DNA of 64,000 nucleotides. It comes from Candidatus Hydrogenedentota bacterium. Its GTDB lineage: Bacteria > Hydrogenedentota > Hydrogenedentia > Hydrogenedentales > SLHB01. The stretch lies in NCBI GenBank assembly GCA_029552745.1, contig JAKPDK010000152.1, forward strand, positions 345,902 to 409,901, given 5' to 3'. This document shows, piece by piece, positions 9,015 through 17,899 of this stretch. A model generated the notes under the pieces. The model searched no databases, was not told the DNA's origin, and saw only the letters and a list, made by a program, of their open reading frames with translations. Positions within the stretch are counted from its first letter, which is position 1; every line of letters starts with the position of its first letter. The translations under genes and the position numbers were made by a program.

Positions 9015-9965
9015 TTACATAAAAAACGAAAATGTCCACCGAATCTCAATATTCTGAGAACGGAAAAAAGCAGGCACTTCCACCGGAAACTTGCCAAAAG
9101 GACCGCTTTGCTCTATCGCCTCTTTACACAAATAGGCGTACGTGGGGGAATCGCCGGGGTCCACCACACGCACATAAACCAAATTTCCGTCCGGACCAAT
9201 CGCACAATCCAGCACTGCCTGAGTAGACGCTGTCCCGGAATACCGAGTCTGTAAAATTGCTTTCCAACGATTCTCGACCTTTTGACGTACCTTCTGCAAG
9301 TACGGCGCCATCGCATGGCGGTGCGCTTCAAAACTTAAAATCCCAGTTTCCTTTGCGCCTCCTTCCACTCGCGCACGAGCAACGCGCCCCGACTGGGACT
9401 CTTTCGGTTGATTCTGCAATGGGGTATTTGGGGGCTGCTTTTGCTCGGTATCTGGTTCTGATTCCAAAGAGGGCTCAGACATAGGCACTTTTAGGCTAGC
9501 AACCTGTTTCTTCTCCGGGGCTGGTGACTTTGGAGATTGAGGCACTTTTTGCTCGGGCGGCGTCTCCTCCGTTAAAGGCGCTCTGCGCGGTGGTGAAGGT
9601 GAGTTGGAAAGACCCACAGCACCGGTTTCTTCAAATTCCGCTTTTTGAGGCGTGTGGGGGACACGCACATCCCCCGGACTTTCTTCCGTATCAGCGGCGT
9701 TTGAGTCTTGCTCAGCGATCAGTTCTGTCGTCGCATCCACAGGGCGCTCCGCCGGCAGGACATTTTCCACCAATCGTTTTGGGGACTCGGGGCGTGAAAG
9801 ATGCAGGACGAGAGGTTCGGCTTTCTTGGACAGGATAGCCCCTGAAACAGGTCCATGAATTGCACAAAAAGAAAACAAAATCATCACCACCCCATGTATG
9901 ACGCATGAGGTGATAGCAGAAAGGGTCAGTCGCCTTTGATAATCCAAGTCAATTCTACGGTACAT
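9015..9965 (-). CDS. TonB/TolA-like periplasm-spanning energy transducer
   Basis: From the ATG at 9965 the protein has 316 residues. It has one N-terminal membrane anchor (LTLSAITSCVIHGVVMILF), then about 170 residues rich in Pro, Glu, Lys and Ser that would cross the periplasm. A C-terminal TonB-like domain follows (APYLQKVRQKVENRW, AVLDCAIGPDGNLVYVRVVD, FFRSQNIEIRWTF). TonB proteins carry proton-motive energy to outer-membrane receptors. The start is uncertain: in-frame ATG at 10010 and GTG at 10019 would add 15-18 hydrophobic residues. The gene precedes exbB, the reverse of the common exbB-exbD-tonB order. Confidence 0.82.
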   Translation of the reverse strand: MYRRIDLDYQRRLTLSAITSCVIHGVVMILFSFCAIHGPVSGAILSKKAEPLVLHLSRPESPKRLVENVLPAERPVDATTELIAEQDSNAADTEESPGDVRVPHTPQKAEFEETGAVGLSNSPSPPRRAPLTEETPPEQKVPQSPKSPAPEKKQVASLKVPMSEPSLESEPDTEQKQPPNTPLQNQPKESQSGRVARARVEGGAKETGILSFEAHRHAMAPYLQKVRQKVENRWKAILQTRYSGTASTQAVLDCAIGPDGNLVYVRVVDPGDSPTYAYLCKEAIEQSGPFGKFPVEVPAFFRSQNIEIRWTFSFFM

Positions 9966-10079
9966 AAACTCGTCATATTGTAACAAAACTAGGAGGAATA
10001 TAACGTACATGGCGTTCACGACAAGGGAATTCCCTTAACCGCATAGTGAACTGGGGGCCTACTGCAGAGGTCGAACTTC

Positions 10080-10480
10080 AAACCGGAGTTCCTAAAGGGA
10101 TTGCCATCTCGTGCCTGTCAACACTCCACGCAGTGACACGAGTGGGGGCGTAGCGGAAAAAGGGGAGTGCGAATGCCAGTAATCCACGAGTTCGTGAGGG
10201 GCTCCACACGTCGTGCCTGTCCACACACTCCTCGCAATGACAACGCGAGGGACACCCAACGTGACTAGACGCAGGAGAACCCGTCCCATCCATCTCCTCG
10301 TGGGGACGAGGCTTGCTTCTTATATTCCGAAATAGGACCACGCGTCCCATCAATCTCCTTGTAGGGGCGAGGCAGTGACTCACCCTCCACATCTCCGCCT
10401 AAGACCATGCCTTTTCCGCCCTGTGCCCTCTGATGTCATTGCGAGTAGCAGAGTCCCCGACGCGACGAAGTCAATAAACG
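10080..10480. repeat. Gene-free region with copies of a dispersed REP-like repeat
   Basis: The 590 bases between the tonB start and gltX hold no convincing gene. They contain at least three degenerate copies of a repeat whose core reads GTCATTGCGAGGAG, then a variable part, then CACGACGTGGCAATCCC. Copies lie near 10097-10134 and 10196-10249 in one orientation and near 10433-10475 in the other. The same repeat occurs near 52.73-53.03 kb; 10226-10249 and 52856-52879 are identical over 24 bases. The pattern suits a palindromic, non-coding dispersed element rather than an insertion sequence, since no transposase is linked. Confidence 0.75.
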
Positions 10481-10555
10481 AAGGTGCATTTTCTTTGGAA
10501 AATGTGTATCCTTTTGCGGCTGGTTTTTCTTATCAACCCCCGAAAGGTAAAAGAG

Positions 10556-12046
10556 ATGGACATGAGTGGGATACGAGTGCGCATTGCGCCGTCTCCGACA
10601 GGTTTTTTTCATATTGGTAATGCCAAAACGGCATTGATAAATTGGCTGTTTGCCCGGAGCAAGGGTGGCACGTTTATCCTCCGTCTCGAAGATACGGATA
10701 CAGAGCGAAGCAAACCGGAATATGCCGATATTGTGTGCGAAGCGTTGAAATGGTTGGGTATCGACTGGGACGAGGGACCGTCTTTTCGCGATGAACCTGA
10801 ACGAGGCGCTTATGGCCCGTACCGGCAGTCAGAAAGAAAACATCTGTATTTACAGGAAGCAAATCGTCTCTTGAAAGAGGGAAAGGCATACAAGTGCTTT
10901 TGTTCCAAAGAAGAACTCGACGCAGAACGGGAACGTGCCAGAATCGAGAAACGCCCGCCCCGTTACAGTGGAAAATGCAGGAACTTGACCGAAAAGGAAA
11001 TCCGCGCCAAAGAAGGCCTGCCTTATTCAATACGCTTCAAAGTTCCGCCAGGCGTCACGGAAATTGATGACCTCATTCAAGGAAAGGTTGTAACCGACCA
11101 TACAGAGTTTGACGACTTTATTATCGTCAAACCCAACGGAGATGCTGTTTTCCACCTTGCCGTGGTCGTCGATGATGGCTTGATGAAAATTACCCATGTC
11201 ATACGAGGCGATGACCACCTCACCAACGCAACGCGTCATGTTATGCTTTTTCGAGCATTGGGCTATGAATTACCCCAGTTTGCCCATCTCCCGATGGTTC
11301 TGGATGAAAAGGGACAAAAGTACAGCAAACGACTACACGGAGCAAACGTGTTGGATTGGAGAGAGGACGGTTTTCTCCCGGAAGCGCTGGTTAACTACTT
11401 GGTTCTTTTAGGATGGACGCCCGGCGACGATCGGGAGGTCTTCTCTCGTGAGGAACTGATAGAGGCTTTTACCATCGAACGCCTGGGAAAATCTCCCGGT
11501 AAGTTTGATTATAAGCGCCTCCTCTGGTTAAACGGCCAGCACATTCGGAAACTTACCGCCGCAGAACTTTGTGAACGCGTATTACCCATACTGCGAAAAG
11601 CCGGTTTTGATGTTGATGCTTTCCCAAAAGAGTGGCTTATTCAAATGACGGCTATCTGCCAAGATCGTATCCCGACACTTAACGACATCATCGGTTACAC
11701 GGACTTCTTCTTTGTGGAGCCTCAATCTTACGAAGAAAAAGCCGTAAACAAACACTGGCGAAAAGAACCCCAAAATGCCGTTCAAACCCTTGAAAAAATT
11801 CGCAACATGATAGAAGAGACTTCAGACTTTTCCCATGATGGGTTGAAAGCCACCTTTGAGCAGAAGGCTGCTGCAGAAGGCGTTCCTGTGGCCCACTTCA
11901 TTCATCCGACACGGTTAGCCCTGACAGGGAAAAGTGTGGGACCCGGGCTGTTTGAGTTGGCAGCCCTGTTGGGCAAAGAAAAATGTTTGCAAAGAATAGA
12001 ACGGGCATTGGCGTTTGTACGAACGATCGAGGAAACTAAAATATGA
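10556..12046 (+). CDS. gltX: Glutamyl-tRNA synthetase
   Basis: The protein has 496 residues, normal for bacterial GluRS. The class I signature HIGN sits in RIAPSPTGFFHIGNAKTAL, followed by LRLEDTDTERS. The KMSKS loop appears as KYSKRLHGA. It charges tRNA-Glu (and possibly tRNA-Gln if non-discriminating, which sequence reading cannot settle). The ATG at 10556 is chosen because it follows GAAAGG at nine bases; an ATG two codons later is possible. The open frame extends upstream but without homology. The stop overlaps the start of the ROK kinase gene (ATGA). Confidence 0.96.
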   Translation: MDMSGIRVRIAPSPTGFFHIGNAKTALINWLFARSKGGTFILRLEDTDTERSKPEYADIVCEALKWLGIDWDEGPSFRDEPERGAYGPYRQSERKHLYLQEANRLLKEGKAYKCFCSKEELDAERERARIEKRPPRYSGKCRNLTEKEIRAKEGLPYSIRFKVPPGVTEIDDLIQGKVVTDHTEFDDFIIVKPNGDAVFHLAVVVDDGLMKITHVIRGDDHLTNATRHVMLFRALGYELPQFAHLPMVLDEKGQKYSKRLHGANVLDWREDGFLPEALVNYLVLLGWTPGDDREVFSREELIEAFTIERLGKSPGKFDYKRLLWLNGQHIRKLTAAELCERVLPILRKAGFDVDAFPKEWLIQMTAICQDRIPTLNDIIGYTDFFFVEPQSYEEKAVNKHWRKEPQNAVQTLEKIRNMIEETSDFSHDGLKATFEQKAAAEGVPVAHFIHPTRLALTGKSVGPGLFELAALLGKEKCLQRIERALAFVRTIEETKI

Positions 12047-13017
12047 GCGATGTACTTATAGGCGTAGACCTGGGGGGAACAAACATCAAGTCAGCAGCCG
12101 TGTCACGTGACGGCAGAGTACTGGGGAAAGACTCGCGTCCAACGGAAGCTGAACTCGGTTTGGAAGGCGTTCTCAAAAACATAGACGCTTCTGTGAGGTC
12201 TGTGCTGGAAAAGGCAGGAATCCCGTTTCAAGACGTCATTGCTGCCGGTGTTGGGGCACCAGGTCCCATGAATTGGCAAACGGGGGTTGTATTCAGTCCG
12301 CCAAATCTGCCCGGCTGGAAAGATGTGCCGCTTGCTGACCTACTCAGCCAGCGCTGGCATGTGCCCTGTTTTGTAGACAATGATGCCAACGTAGCCTGTT
12401 ACGGTGAGTTCTGGCTCGGTGCTGGTAGGGAAGTAGACAGCATGGTACTGTTGACCTTGGGCACTGGAGTAGGGGGCGGCATTGTGGTGATGGGTCAGTT
12501 GTTGCGTGGGCCAGACGGTACAGCCGGCGAAATCGGGCATTTGTGTGTGAGCCGCGGTGGCAGACAGTGCAATTGTGGGGCGAAAGGCTGTCTGGAAACG
12601 TATGCCTCTGTGACTGGTATGGTTCGCACGGCCTTGGAAGGAATCCAACAAGGGGAAAATACCATCTTGAAAGAGATGTGCGGTGGCGATTACTCAGGGT
12701 TGACTGGAAAAATGATCTCCGATGCGGCGGCAGCAGGAGATGAGTTCGCTTTGTGGGTAGTTCAGGAGACTGGGAAATGGTTGGGTACTGCCATCGGTAG
12801 CCTCATCAACCTTCTCAACCCAGAAAAAGTTGTGCTGTCGGGAGGAATGATAGCTGCTGGAGACCTCCTCTTTGCTCCTTTACGCGAAACAGCACTTCGA
12901 CAATCCTTTGAAGTGCCCGGTAAGCGAGCGATGATTGTACCGGCGGCATTGGATCCTGATTCGGGAGTGATCGGAGCCGCTGGTTGCGCATTAGAACGCC
13001 TGAACAAGGATAGCTGA
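12043..13017 (+). CDS. ROK-family sugar kinase (glucokinase-like)
   Basis: This 324-residue ROK protein has the N-terminal phosphate loop GVDLGGTNIKSA, the substrate segment FVDNDANVACYGE with the catalytic Asp, LGTGVGGGIVV, GEIGH and the zinc motif CNCGAKGCLE. The lack of a DNA-binding N-terminus makes it an enzyme rather than a repressor. It most likely phosphorylates glucose or a related hexose with ATP. Its start overlaps the gltX stop by four bases, so it is translationally coupled to gltX. Exact substrate is not decided by sequence. Confidence 0.92.
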   Translation: MSDVLIGVDLGGTNIKSAAVSRDGRVLGKDSRPTEAELGLEGVLKNIDASVRSVLEKAGIPFQDVIAAGVGAPGPMNWQTGVVFSPPNLPGWKDVPLADLLSQRWHVPCFVDNDANVACYGEFWLGAGREVDSMVLLTLGTGVGGGIVVMGQLLRGPDGTAGEIGHLCVSRGGRQCNCGAKGCLETYASVTGMVRTALEGIQQGENTILKEMCGGDYSGLTGKMISDAAAAGDEFALWVVQETGKWLGTAIGSLINLLNPEKVVLSGGMIAAGDLLFAPLRETALRQSFEVPGKRAMIVPAALDPDSGVIGAAGCALERLNKDS

Positions 13018-13165
13018 ATATTCCTTTTCAAGAGATTCAGTTACCCGGGAATTGATCGCGTGCGTGACGTTTTCTAAAATGATGCTGTGACGTTACGACG
13101 GGAGATGTGTTTCTTAATTGTGGGTTGCAGTCAGAGGCCGCGGTTTGTTTATGTGGGGTTGACGC

Positions 13166-13993
13166 ATGGCGGATGAGAAAGAAATGGGATTAAGCGCCTA
13201 CCTCGCGGAAATCTCCAAGATTCCGCTTCTTTCCGCCGCCGAAGAAATCGAACTGGCAAAAGCGGCTCGTAAGGGGGATGCTGCGGCACGACGTAAATTG
13301 ATCGTCGCCAACCTGCGCCTCGTCGTAAGTATCGCAAAAAAATACCTTTATTATGGGTTACCCCTTCAGGACCTGATCGAAGAAGGCAATATCGGTCTTA
13401 TGAAAGCCGTGGAACGTTTTGACCCCAATCGCGGCTGCAAGTTTTCAACCTACGCAACTTGGTGGATTCGACAAGCCATTACTCGTGCGCTCTCCAACTA
13501 TGGCCGTACCGTGAGAATACCGGTTTATGTGACCGATAATGTTGCCAAGTACAAAAAGACTGCCGAGGAGCTTTATACCAAGACCGGCAAGCAACCGGAA
13601 CCGGAAGAAGTGGCAAAGGTCATGGGTATAAAGATCAACGAAGCCAGAAAACTTCATGAATACAGTCAAGAAATCGCCCCTCTCGACAATCTCGAGTCGG
13701 CCACGGACGACGGGCGCGGCATTCCAGAAAGTATCGAACCACGCAAAACAGATACAGCAATCATAAACCTCGAAAGAGACCAGGAGTTAGAAGAGATTCT
13801 AAAACAGCTCAGCAAGCGAGAAGCCGATATTTTAAAATATCGTTACGGGCTCCTGGACTATAAGGCACACACTTTGGAGGAAACCGGCCGGAAGTTCAAT
13901 CTCACTCGAGAACGTATCCGCCAGATTGAAAACGATGCCATGAAGCGTCTTCGGGAATTTGTAAAGGAAAAAGAAGACTTTAAAAAGACGTAA
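13166..13993 (+). CDS. RNA polymerase sigma factor, sigma-70 group (RpoD/RpoS-like, lacking region 1.1)
   Basis: The 275-residue protein has region 1.2 ([14 protein letters not shown]), region 2 ([48 protein letters not shown]), region 3 and region 4 with the helix-turn-helix [20 protein letters not shown]. Promoter-recognition residues closely resemble the housekeeping sigma. Its small size and lack of region 1.1 point to a group 2 (RpoS/SigB-like) or a short primary sigma. There are 148 bases before it without a gene. It is followed after two bases by the GTG that could start apt. Confidence 0.93.
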   Translation: MADEKEMGLSAYLAEISKIPLLSAAEEIELAKAARKGDAAARRKLIVANLRLVVSIAKKYLYYGLPLQDLIEEGNIGLMKAVERFDPNRGCKFSTYATWWIRQAITRALSNYGRTVRIPVYVTDNVAKYKKTAEELYTKTGKQPEPEEVAKVMGIKINEARKLHEYSQEIAPLDNLESATDDGRGIPESIEPRKTDTAIINLERDQELEEILKQLSKREADILKYRYGLLDYKAHTLEETGRKFNLTRERIRQIENDAMKRLREFVKEKEDFKKT

Positions 13994-14013
13994 TCGTGTC
14001 AGAGGTAGAGACT

Positions 14014-14535
14014 ATGGACTTTGAGTCGATCATAAGGAATATTCCTGATTTTCCAAAACCGGGCATACAATTTAAGGACATCACCACATTACTTAAGAAC
14101 GCTGAAGCGTTTCACGAAGTAATTGACATTTGGAAAAGTCGTTATACTGGCAAAAACATAGATGCCATAGTTGGAGCCGAAGCCCGGGGATTCATCTTTG
14201 GTGCCGCCTTGGCATACGCTATGGGGCTACCTTTCATTCCGGTGAGAAAACCTGGAAAACTGCCTGCGGAAACTATACGTGAGAATTTTGAGCTGGAGTA
14301 TGGCACGGACTCATTGGAAATACACATAGATGCGCTTAAAAAAGGGGACCGGGTCGTTCTCGTGGATGACCTATTGGCCACGGGCGGCACCATGGCGGCG
14401 ATTTGCCGTATGATGGAACGCTTGGGGGCGGAAATAGAAGAAATCGTGTTCTTAATTGAACTGGTACCTCTTAAAGGGCGGGAACGCCTTGCACCATATC
14501 CTGTGTATGCCCTAGTCCAGACTATGTTGGCATGA
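14014..14535 (+). CDS. apt: Adenine phosphoribosyltransferase
   Basis: The protein has 173 residues from the ATG at 14014. It shows the PRPP-binding motif VVLVDDLLATGGT, the family segment IVGAEARGFIFGAALAY and the N-terminal IPDFPKPGIQFKDITTLL. It makes AMP from adenine and PRPP for purine salvage. The ATG at 14014 follows an AGAGG site; an in-frame GTG at 13996, almost touching the sigma-factor stop, would add six residues and is less supported. The tight spacing implies co-transcription with the sigma gene. Confidence 0.95.
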   Translation: MDFESIIRNIPDFPKPGIQFKDITTLLKNAEAFHEVIDIWKSRYTGKNIDAIVGAEARGFIFGAALAYAMGLPFIPVRKPGKLPAETIRENFELEYGTDSLEIHIDALKKGDRVVLVDDLLATGGTMAAICRMMERLGAEIEEIVFLIELVPLKGRERLAPYPVYALVQTMLA

Positions 14536-14652
14536 CCCTTTCTTCCAAACAGAACAGTTCACGGTGAATAACAGGTCTTGTCGTTTCGTCTCTATATCCG
14601 ACCAAGTTTGAACGAGAAACGTGCCGAACCTTATGAACGGAGACGAAAGACA

Positions 14653-15006
14653 GTGAAACAGGAATATGCTTTTGCTGTAATACTACTGGGGGTCGCAATA
14701 CTCGGCTCAGCTTGCAACACAACCCCTGTGCAGGAAGGCGCTGTTATTGGTGGCATGTTAGGCGCGGCAACAGGAGCCATTGTCGGCCATCAGAGCGGAA
14801 AACAAGGTGAGGGAGCCCTGATCGGAGCGGGACTAGGCGCTTTAGCAGGAGCCTTGGTCGGGGATCAAGTTGCGGAGGCGGGGCGGGGTACCCATTCAAC
14901 TGTACCTTCTGCCTCGAACCCTTCATGCGGGCATTATGAGACCCGCGTGTTACGATCGCCCTCTGGGGAAAGATACGAAGAAAGAGTATGGGTTCCGACG
15001 AATTGA
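14653..15006 (+). CDS. Small glycine-zipper envelope lipoprotein
   Basis: From the GTG at 14653 the protein has 117 residues. The N-terminus is a signal sequence ending in ILGSAC, an imperfect lipobox with the cysteine in place. Next comes a glycine-zipper double segment (GAVIGGMLGAATGAIVG and GALIGAGLGALAGALVGDQ), as in Rick_17kDa/OmpA-linked 2TM lipoproteins. The polar tail contains CGHYETRVL. A GGAGA sequence lies before the GTG. It is probably inserted in or attached to the envelope; function is unknown. Confidence 0.78.
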   Translation: MKQEYAFAVILLGVAILGSACNTTPVQEGAVIGGMLGAATGAIVGHQSGKQGEGALIGAGLGALAGALVGDQVAEAGRGTHSTVPSASNPSCGHYETRVLRSPSGERYEERVWVPTN

Positions 15007-15009
15007 TTC

Positions 15010-15018
15010 TGGTATAAT
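15010..15018 (+). promoter_or_regulatory. Possible extended -10 promoter element
   Basis: TGGTATAAT is a perfect extended -10 element (TGnTATAAT). It lies 38 bases before the GTG of the next small membrane-protein gene. No good -35 box is seen at the usual distance, which extended -10 promoters can lack. Confidence 0.4.
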
Positions 15019-15055
15019 GTAATAGGTTTTTTAAGAAAGGGATGTTAAGCAGCAC

Positions 15056-15385
15056 GTGGTTAAACAGATCCACTGGCGAATCGGAGCAGCCTTTGCGCTC
15101 TTCGTATGTGCGATGATGGCGATGCTCGGCGTAGAGTGGGAGGCTTTGCGCCTGTTTTTACGACAGTCGGTTTGGTTCTTTTTGGGGTATTGGTCTCTAT
15201 TCTTCTTTTCGCTTTTTGCCGCGTTGTATATCGCTCTCATTGATATCCGATATATCCGCTTGCAGTACTATGCTGAAAAACGGGCGATTTTCCGCGAAAC
15301 ACTCGGGGACGAGCTTCTGAGGAACGCGTTGAATGAAGCGCTGCGGAAACGCCAAACAGACCTGCTGAAAAGCCGCAGAAACTAA
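15056..15385 (+). CDS. Small two-span membrane protein of unknown function
   Basis: The protein has 109 residues with two membrane spans (IGAAFALFVCAMMAMLGVEW and SVWFFLGYWSLFFFSLFAAL). A charged cytoplasmic C-terminal tail rich in Arg, Glu and Leu (ETLGDELLRNALNEALRKR) follows and is likely helical. The start is a GTG without a close ribosome-binding site, so it is uncertain. I do not recognise the family. It lies downstream of the glycine-zipper lipoprotein, and an extended -10 element sits between the two. Confidence 0.6.
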   Translation: MVKQIHWRIGAAFALFVCAMMAMLGVEWEALRLFLRQSVWFFLGYWSLFFFSLFAALYIALIDIRYIRLQYYAEKRAIFRETLGDELLRNALNEALRKRQTDLLKSRRN

Positions 15386-15405
15386 CCAAAACGCTCACCC
15401 AGACG

Positions 15406-15447
15406 ACAACTTAAGCCTCAGAAGGTGAACTTTTCGGCTTAAGTTGT
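15406..15447 (+). terminator. 12-bp perfect inverted repeat, possible terminator or operator
   Basis: ACAACTTAAGCC (15406-15417) and its exact complement GGCTTAAGTTGT (15436-15447) enclose an 18-base loop, 20 bases after the stop of the small membrane-protein gene. The T-run needed for a classic intrinsic terminator is weak (TATGATTA). Position suggests transcription termination; an operator for the next gene is the alternative. Confidence 0.5.
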
Positions 15448-15528
15448 TATGATTACGCAAAACAAAACTCGCGTGTGCTCGTATTGACGGTGTTTTTCGA
15501 CATGTTGATAGGGAGGTTTTTGACAACC

Positions 15529-16266
15529 ATGAAAACGTTTTGCGTTCCTATTCTAATAGCAGTATTGCTCTGCTCGTGCTTGCCTTCTGGACAAACCCCG
15601 AGCAATAACCAAACCCCTTCTCCGTCTGCTAAACCCAGCGAGTCATCAGCGGCACCCGCACCCGTCAAACCTGTACCCAAGAACATTGGGGATGTGGAGC
15701 AAACCGTCTTCATTAATGTGAAGGTGGCCGACAAGTCTAAGTCTCCGAAGGTTCTGGAAGAACCAAAAGCGGACGCTCTGGATAGGACACGCCTTTTGAC
15801 ACTGGATATCTTGCCACCGTTTCCAGAGGAATTGTGGCTGGATGTCGAATGTCAGTGCCGAGAGAATTATGATGAAGCTCCGGTAGTTATACGTGGAAAT
15901 TTCGCGATCGACGGCAAACCGACGCCAGAAGGGTTGAGCATTGTTCTGGGTGAACGGAGCAACCAGACGCATCCGTTGCCGCCAGTAGAAGTAATGCATC
16001 TAATTGGAAACCCGCCCCCCGAAACAGTTCTCATTAGTTTAAACCTCGAAGGGCTTTTGTTGCCCGTTGGTACTGACCCTGACAGCGTGAATCCACTTAC
16101 TGCAGAGACCACACCCGACCGGACTTCTCGGGCTGTTCTCGGGACCGCAGTCCGTATCAACTTCAGGAAAGAGGGCTTTGGCAAACCTGTTGAGCCGACT
16201 CCGGGACCGCCGTTAAATGAGTCTGGCGAGCCTAAAACAGAGCAGACCAGCACATCCAAAAACTAA
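15529..16266 (+). CDS. Hypothetical lipoprotein
   Basis: From the ATG at 15529 the protein has 245 residues. It begins with a signal peptide and a good lipobox (VLLCSC), then a Ser/Pro/Gln-rich linker of about 50 residues. The rest is a mature domain with no family I recognise (LDILPPFPEELWLDVECQC, VVIRGNFAIDGKPTPEG). The C-terminal tail is Pro/Thr/Glu-rich. A GGGAGG site lies 12 bases upstream; an in-frame ATG at 15502 is an alternative start. It is followed 17 bases later by a PIG-L deacetylase gene. Confidence 0.7.
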   Translation: MKTFCVPILIAVLLCSCLPSGQTPSNNQTPSPSAKPSESSAAPAPVKPVPKNIGDVEQTVFINVKVADKSKSPKVLEEPKADALDRTRLLTLDILPPFPEELWLDVECQCRENYDEAPVVIRGNFAIDGKPTPEGLSIVLGERSNQTHPLPPVEVMHLIGNPPPETVLISLNLEGLLLPVGTDPDSVNPLTAETTPDRTSRAVLGTAVRINFRKEGFGKPVEPTPGPPLNESGEPKTEQTSTSKN

Positions 16267-16283
16267 CGCCGTTGGGCAATACG

Positions 16284-17087
16284 ATGAACATAGTTTGCAT
16301 TGGAGCACATCCGGACGACTGCGAGTTCTTCGCCGGCGGTACCGCCCTAAAATGGGTTCAGCAAGGCGCAAATGTCTTGTTTGTGTCGCTGACCAACGGT
16401 GATAAAGGACACTTTGAAATCCTGGGACCTGAATTGGCGCGCAGACGGATTAAAGAGACTGAGGCTTCGGCTAAGATTGCCGGTGTAACCACGATGGTGC
16501 TTGACATCCCAGACGGTGAGCTCATGCCGACGCTAGAGTTGCGGAAAAAGGTAGTCGATATTATCCGACAACATGACGCCGACGTAGTTTTGACTCATCG
16601 TCCCAACGACTACCACCCTGACCATCGCTATACGTCGCTTCTCGTCCAAGATGCAGCCTTCATGGTTACCGTGCCCGGGTTTTCTCCCGATACCCCTCGG
16701 TGTGCATCCAATCCGTTTTTCTTTTATTTTCAAGACTTGTTTACAAAACCAACGCCTTTTTCTCCCGATGTTTCGGTCTCCATTGACGACGTTATAGAAA
16801 CAAAATGGCTGATGTTGGCTGCCATGGAATCGCAAGTTTATGAGTGGTTGCCATGGTTGGACAACAAATTGGACGAAGTTCCAAAGAGCCAACCAGAACG
16901 TCTGGAGTGGCTGAAGAAAACCTGGCGTCCGTTTTTTGCAGAATTCGCTCAGCATAGTTTTGCTGGTCTTGAACGTCGGTACGGTACGGAAAAAGCTCAA
17001 AAAGTTCAGTTTGCGGAATCCTTCGAGATATGCGAATACGGCAGAAAACCAACTCCCGAAGATTTGGAAAGTCTTTTCCCCCTATGA
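16284..17087 (+). CDS. PIG-L family N-deacetylase
   Basis: This 267-residue protein starts with the LmbE/PIG-L signature AHPDDCEFFAGG, where His, Asp and Asp bind zinc. A second ligand segment is HPDHRYTS, and THRPNDYHPDH is also typical. The family removes acetyl groups from N-acetyl sugars such as GlcNAc conjugates. The ATG at 16284 is chosen; a TTG at 16272 is in frame but its product lacks homology there. A strong ribosome-binding site is not visible. The next gene's signal-peptide start lies 17 bases after the stop. Confidence 0.9.
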   Translation: MNIVCIGAHPDDCEFFAGGTALKWVQQGANVLFVSLTNGDKGHFEILGPELARRRIKETEASAKIAGVTTMVLDIPDGELMPTLELRKKVVDIIRQHDADVVLTHRPNDYHPDHRYTSLLVQDAAFMVTVPGFSPDTPRCASNPFFFYFQDLFTKPTPFSPDVSVSIDDVIETKWLMLAAMESQVYEWLPWLDNKLDEVPKSQPERLEWLKKTWRPFFAEFAQHSFAGLERRYGTEKAQKVQFAESFEICEYGRKPTPEDLESLFPL

Positions 17088-17104
17088 ACACGAAGGAGGG
17101 TCTA

Positions 17105-17830
17105 ATGCAGTACTCAGGCGGCGTCGTTCTGTATATTGCGTTATCCAGTGTACTCTTGAGCCATCCCGCGTATGCACAAACCCAACCAGTTTCTCAACAG
17201 TCCATTGAAGCCAAAGGAGAATTCAACTTCAGCGTAGATCCCGAGTGTGCAGACTTTGATTTCGAAAAAACGGCTGGGGTCGTGAACATCCTAGCGGCGC
17301 AAGAACTGTCAGTAAATTTCGAAAAGCAAGTGCGAGAGCAACTCACGCTATCGGAGTTAGCGCCGTCGGAGATAGAAGGCTATGCCGTAGAGATTTACAG
17401 TCGTGCTTTGTCAAAATCCCAGGTACCTCCGCAGTCTGCAAAACCGCTGGAGGCTAGACTTAGGGTCCGCATACGTTTCTCGCTTGCTGATTTGGGAAAA
17501 ACGGAAGAACAATCCGAAGCGCTAGCAAGAATCTATGATAAGTTACGGAATATCGCTGCGGCCTTACAATGCCGCGTCAGTCTTCCGCGTTTGGGATTGT
17601 TTGAGCCTGTTTCGGCTGAGCGTACAGCCATCGGCAAAGCGGTAGAAGCGGCGTATCCGCACGGTGAGGCTGCTGCAGATATCATGCGGGTCCACATCGT
17701 TGCAGTCCAAAAGGTGCAAGTGGAAGAGGTAACATGGTTGAATCCATGTCAAGAGGGGGAACATGGGTTTCGATATGGGCCGCTGACGTGCCGTGCTCGT
17801 GTCGTAGTTACTTACCTCATCTCGCCTTGA
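17105..17830 (+). CDS. Exported protein with possible SIMPL-like (DUF541) domain
   Basis: The ATG at 17105 follows a strong AAGGAGGG site and gives 241 residues. Residues 1 to about 24 form a signal peptide ending HPAYAQ. The mature part (IEAKGEFNFSVDPECADFDF near the start, ARIYDKLRNIAAALQCRV in the middle, VHIVAVQKVQVEEV near the end) weakly recalls SIMPL-domain proteins, but the glycine pattern is poor and this is only a suggestion. It is probably periplasmic. It follows the PIG-L gene closely and is the last gene of this plus-strand run. Confidence 0.65.
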   Translation: MQYSGGVVLYIALSSVLLSHPAYAQTQPVSQQSIEAKGEFNFSVDPECADFDFEKTAGVVNILAAQELSVNFEKQVREQLTLSELAPSEIEGYAVEIYSRALSKSQVPPQSAKPLEARLRVRIRFSLADLGKTEEQSEALARIYDKLRNIAAALQCRVSLPRLGLFEPVSAERTAIGKAVEAAYPHGEAAADIMRVHIVAVQKVQVEEVTWLNPCQEGEHGFRYGPLTCRARVVVTYLISP

Positions 17831-17899
17831 AGATAGATTATTTTCTGCCGAACGTGGGGTAGAGGCAGCGGCGTTTTTCCCGCCACAACCCTCATGAAA

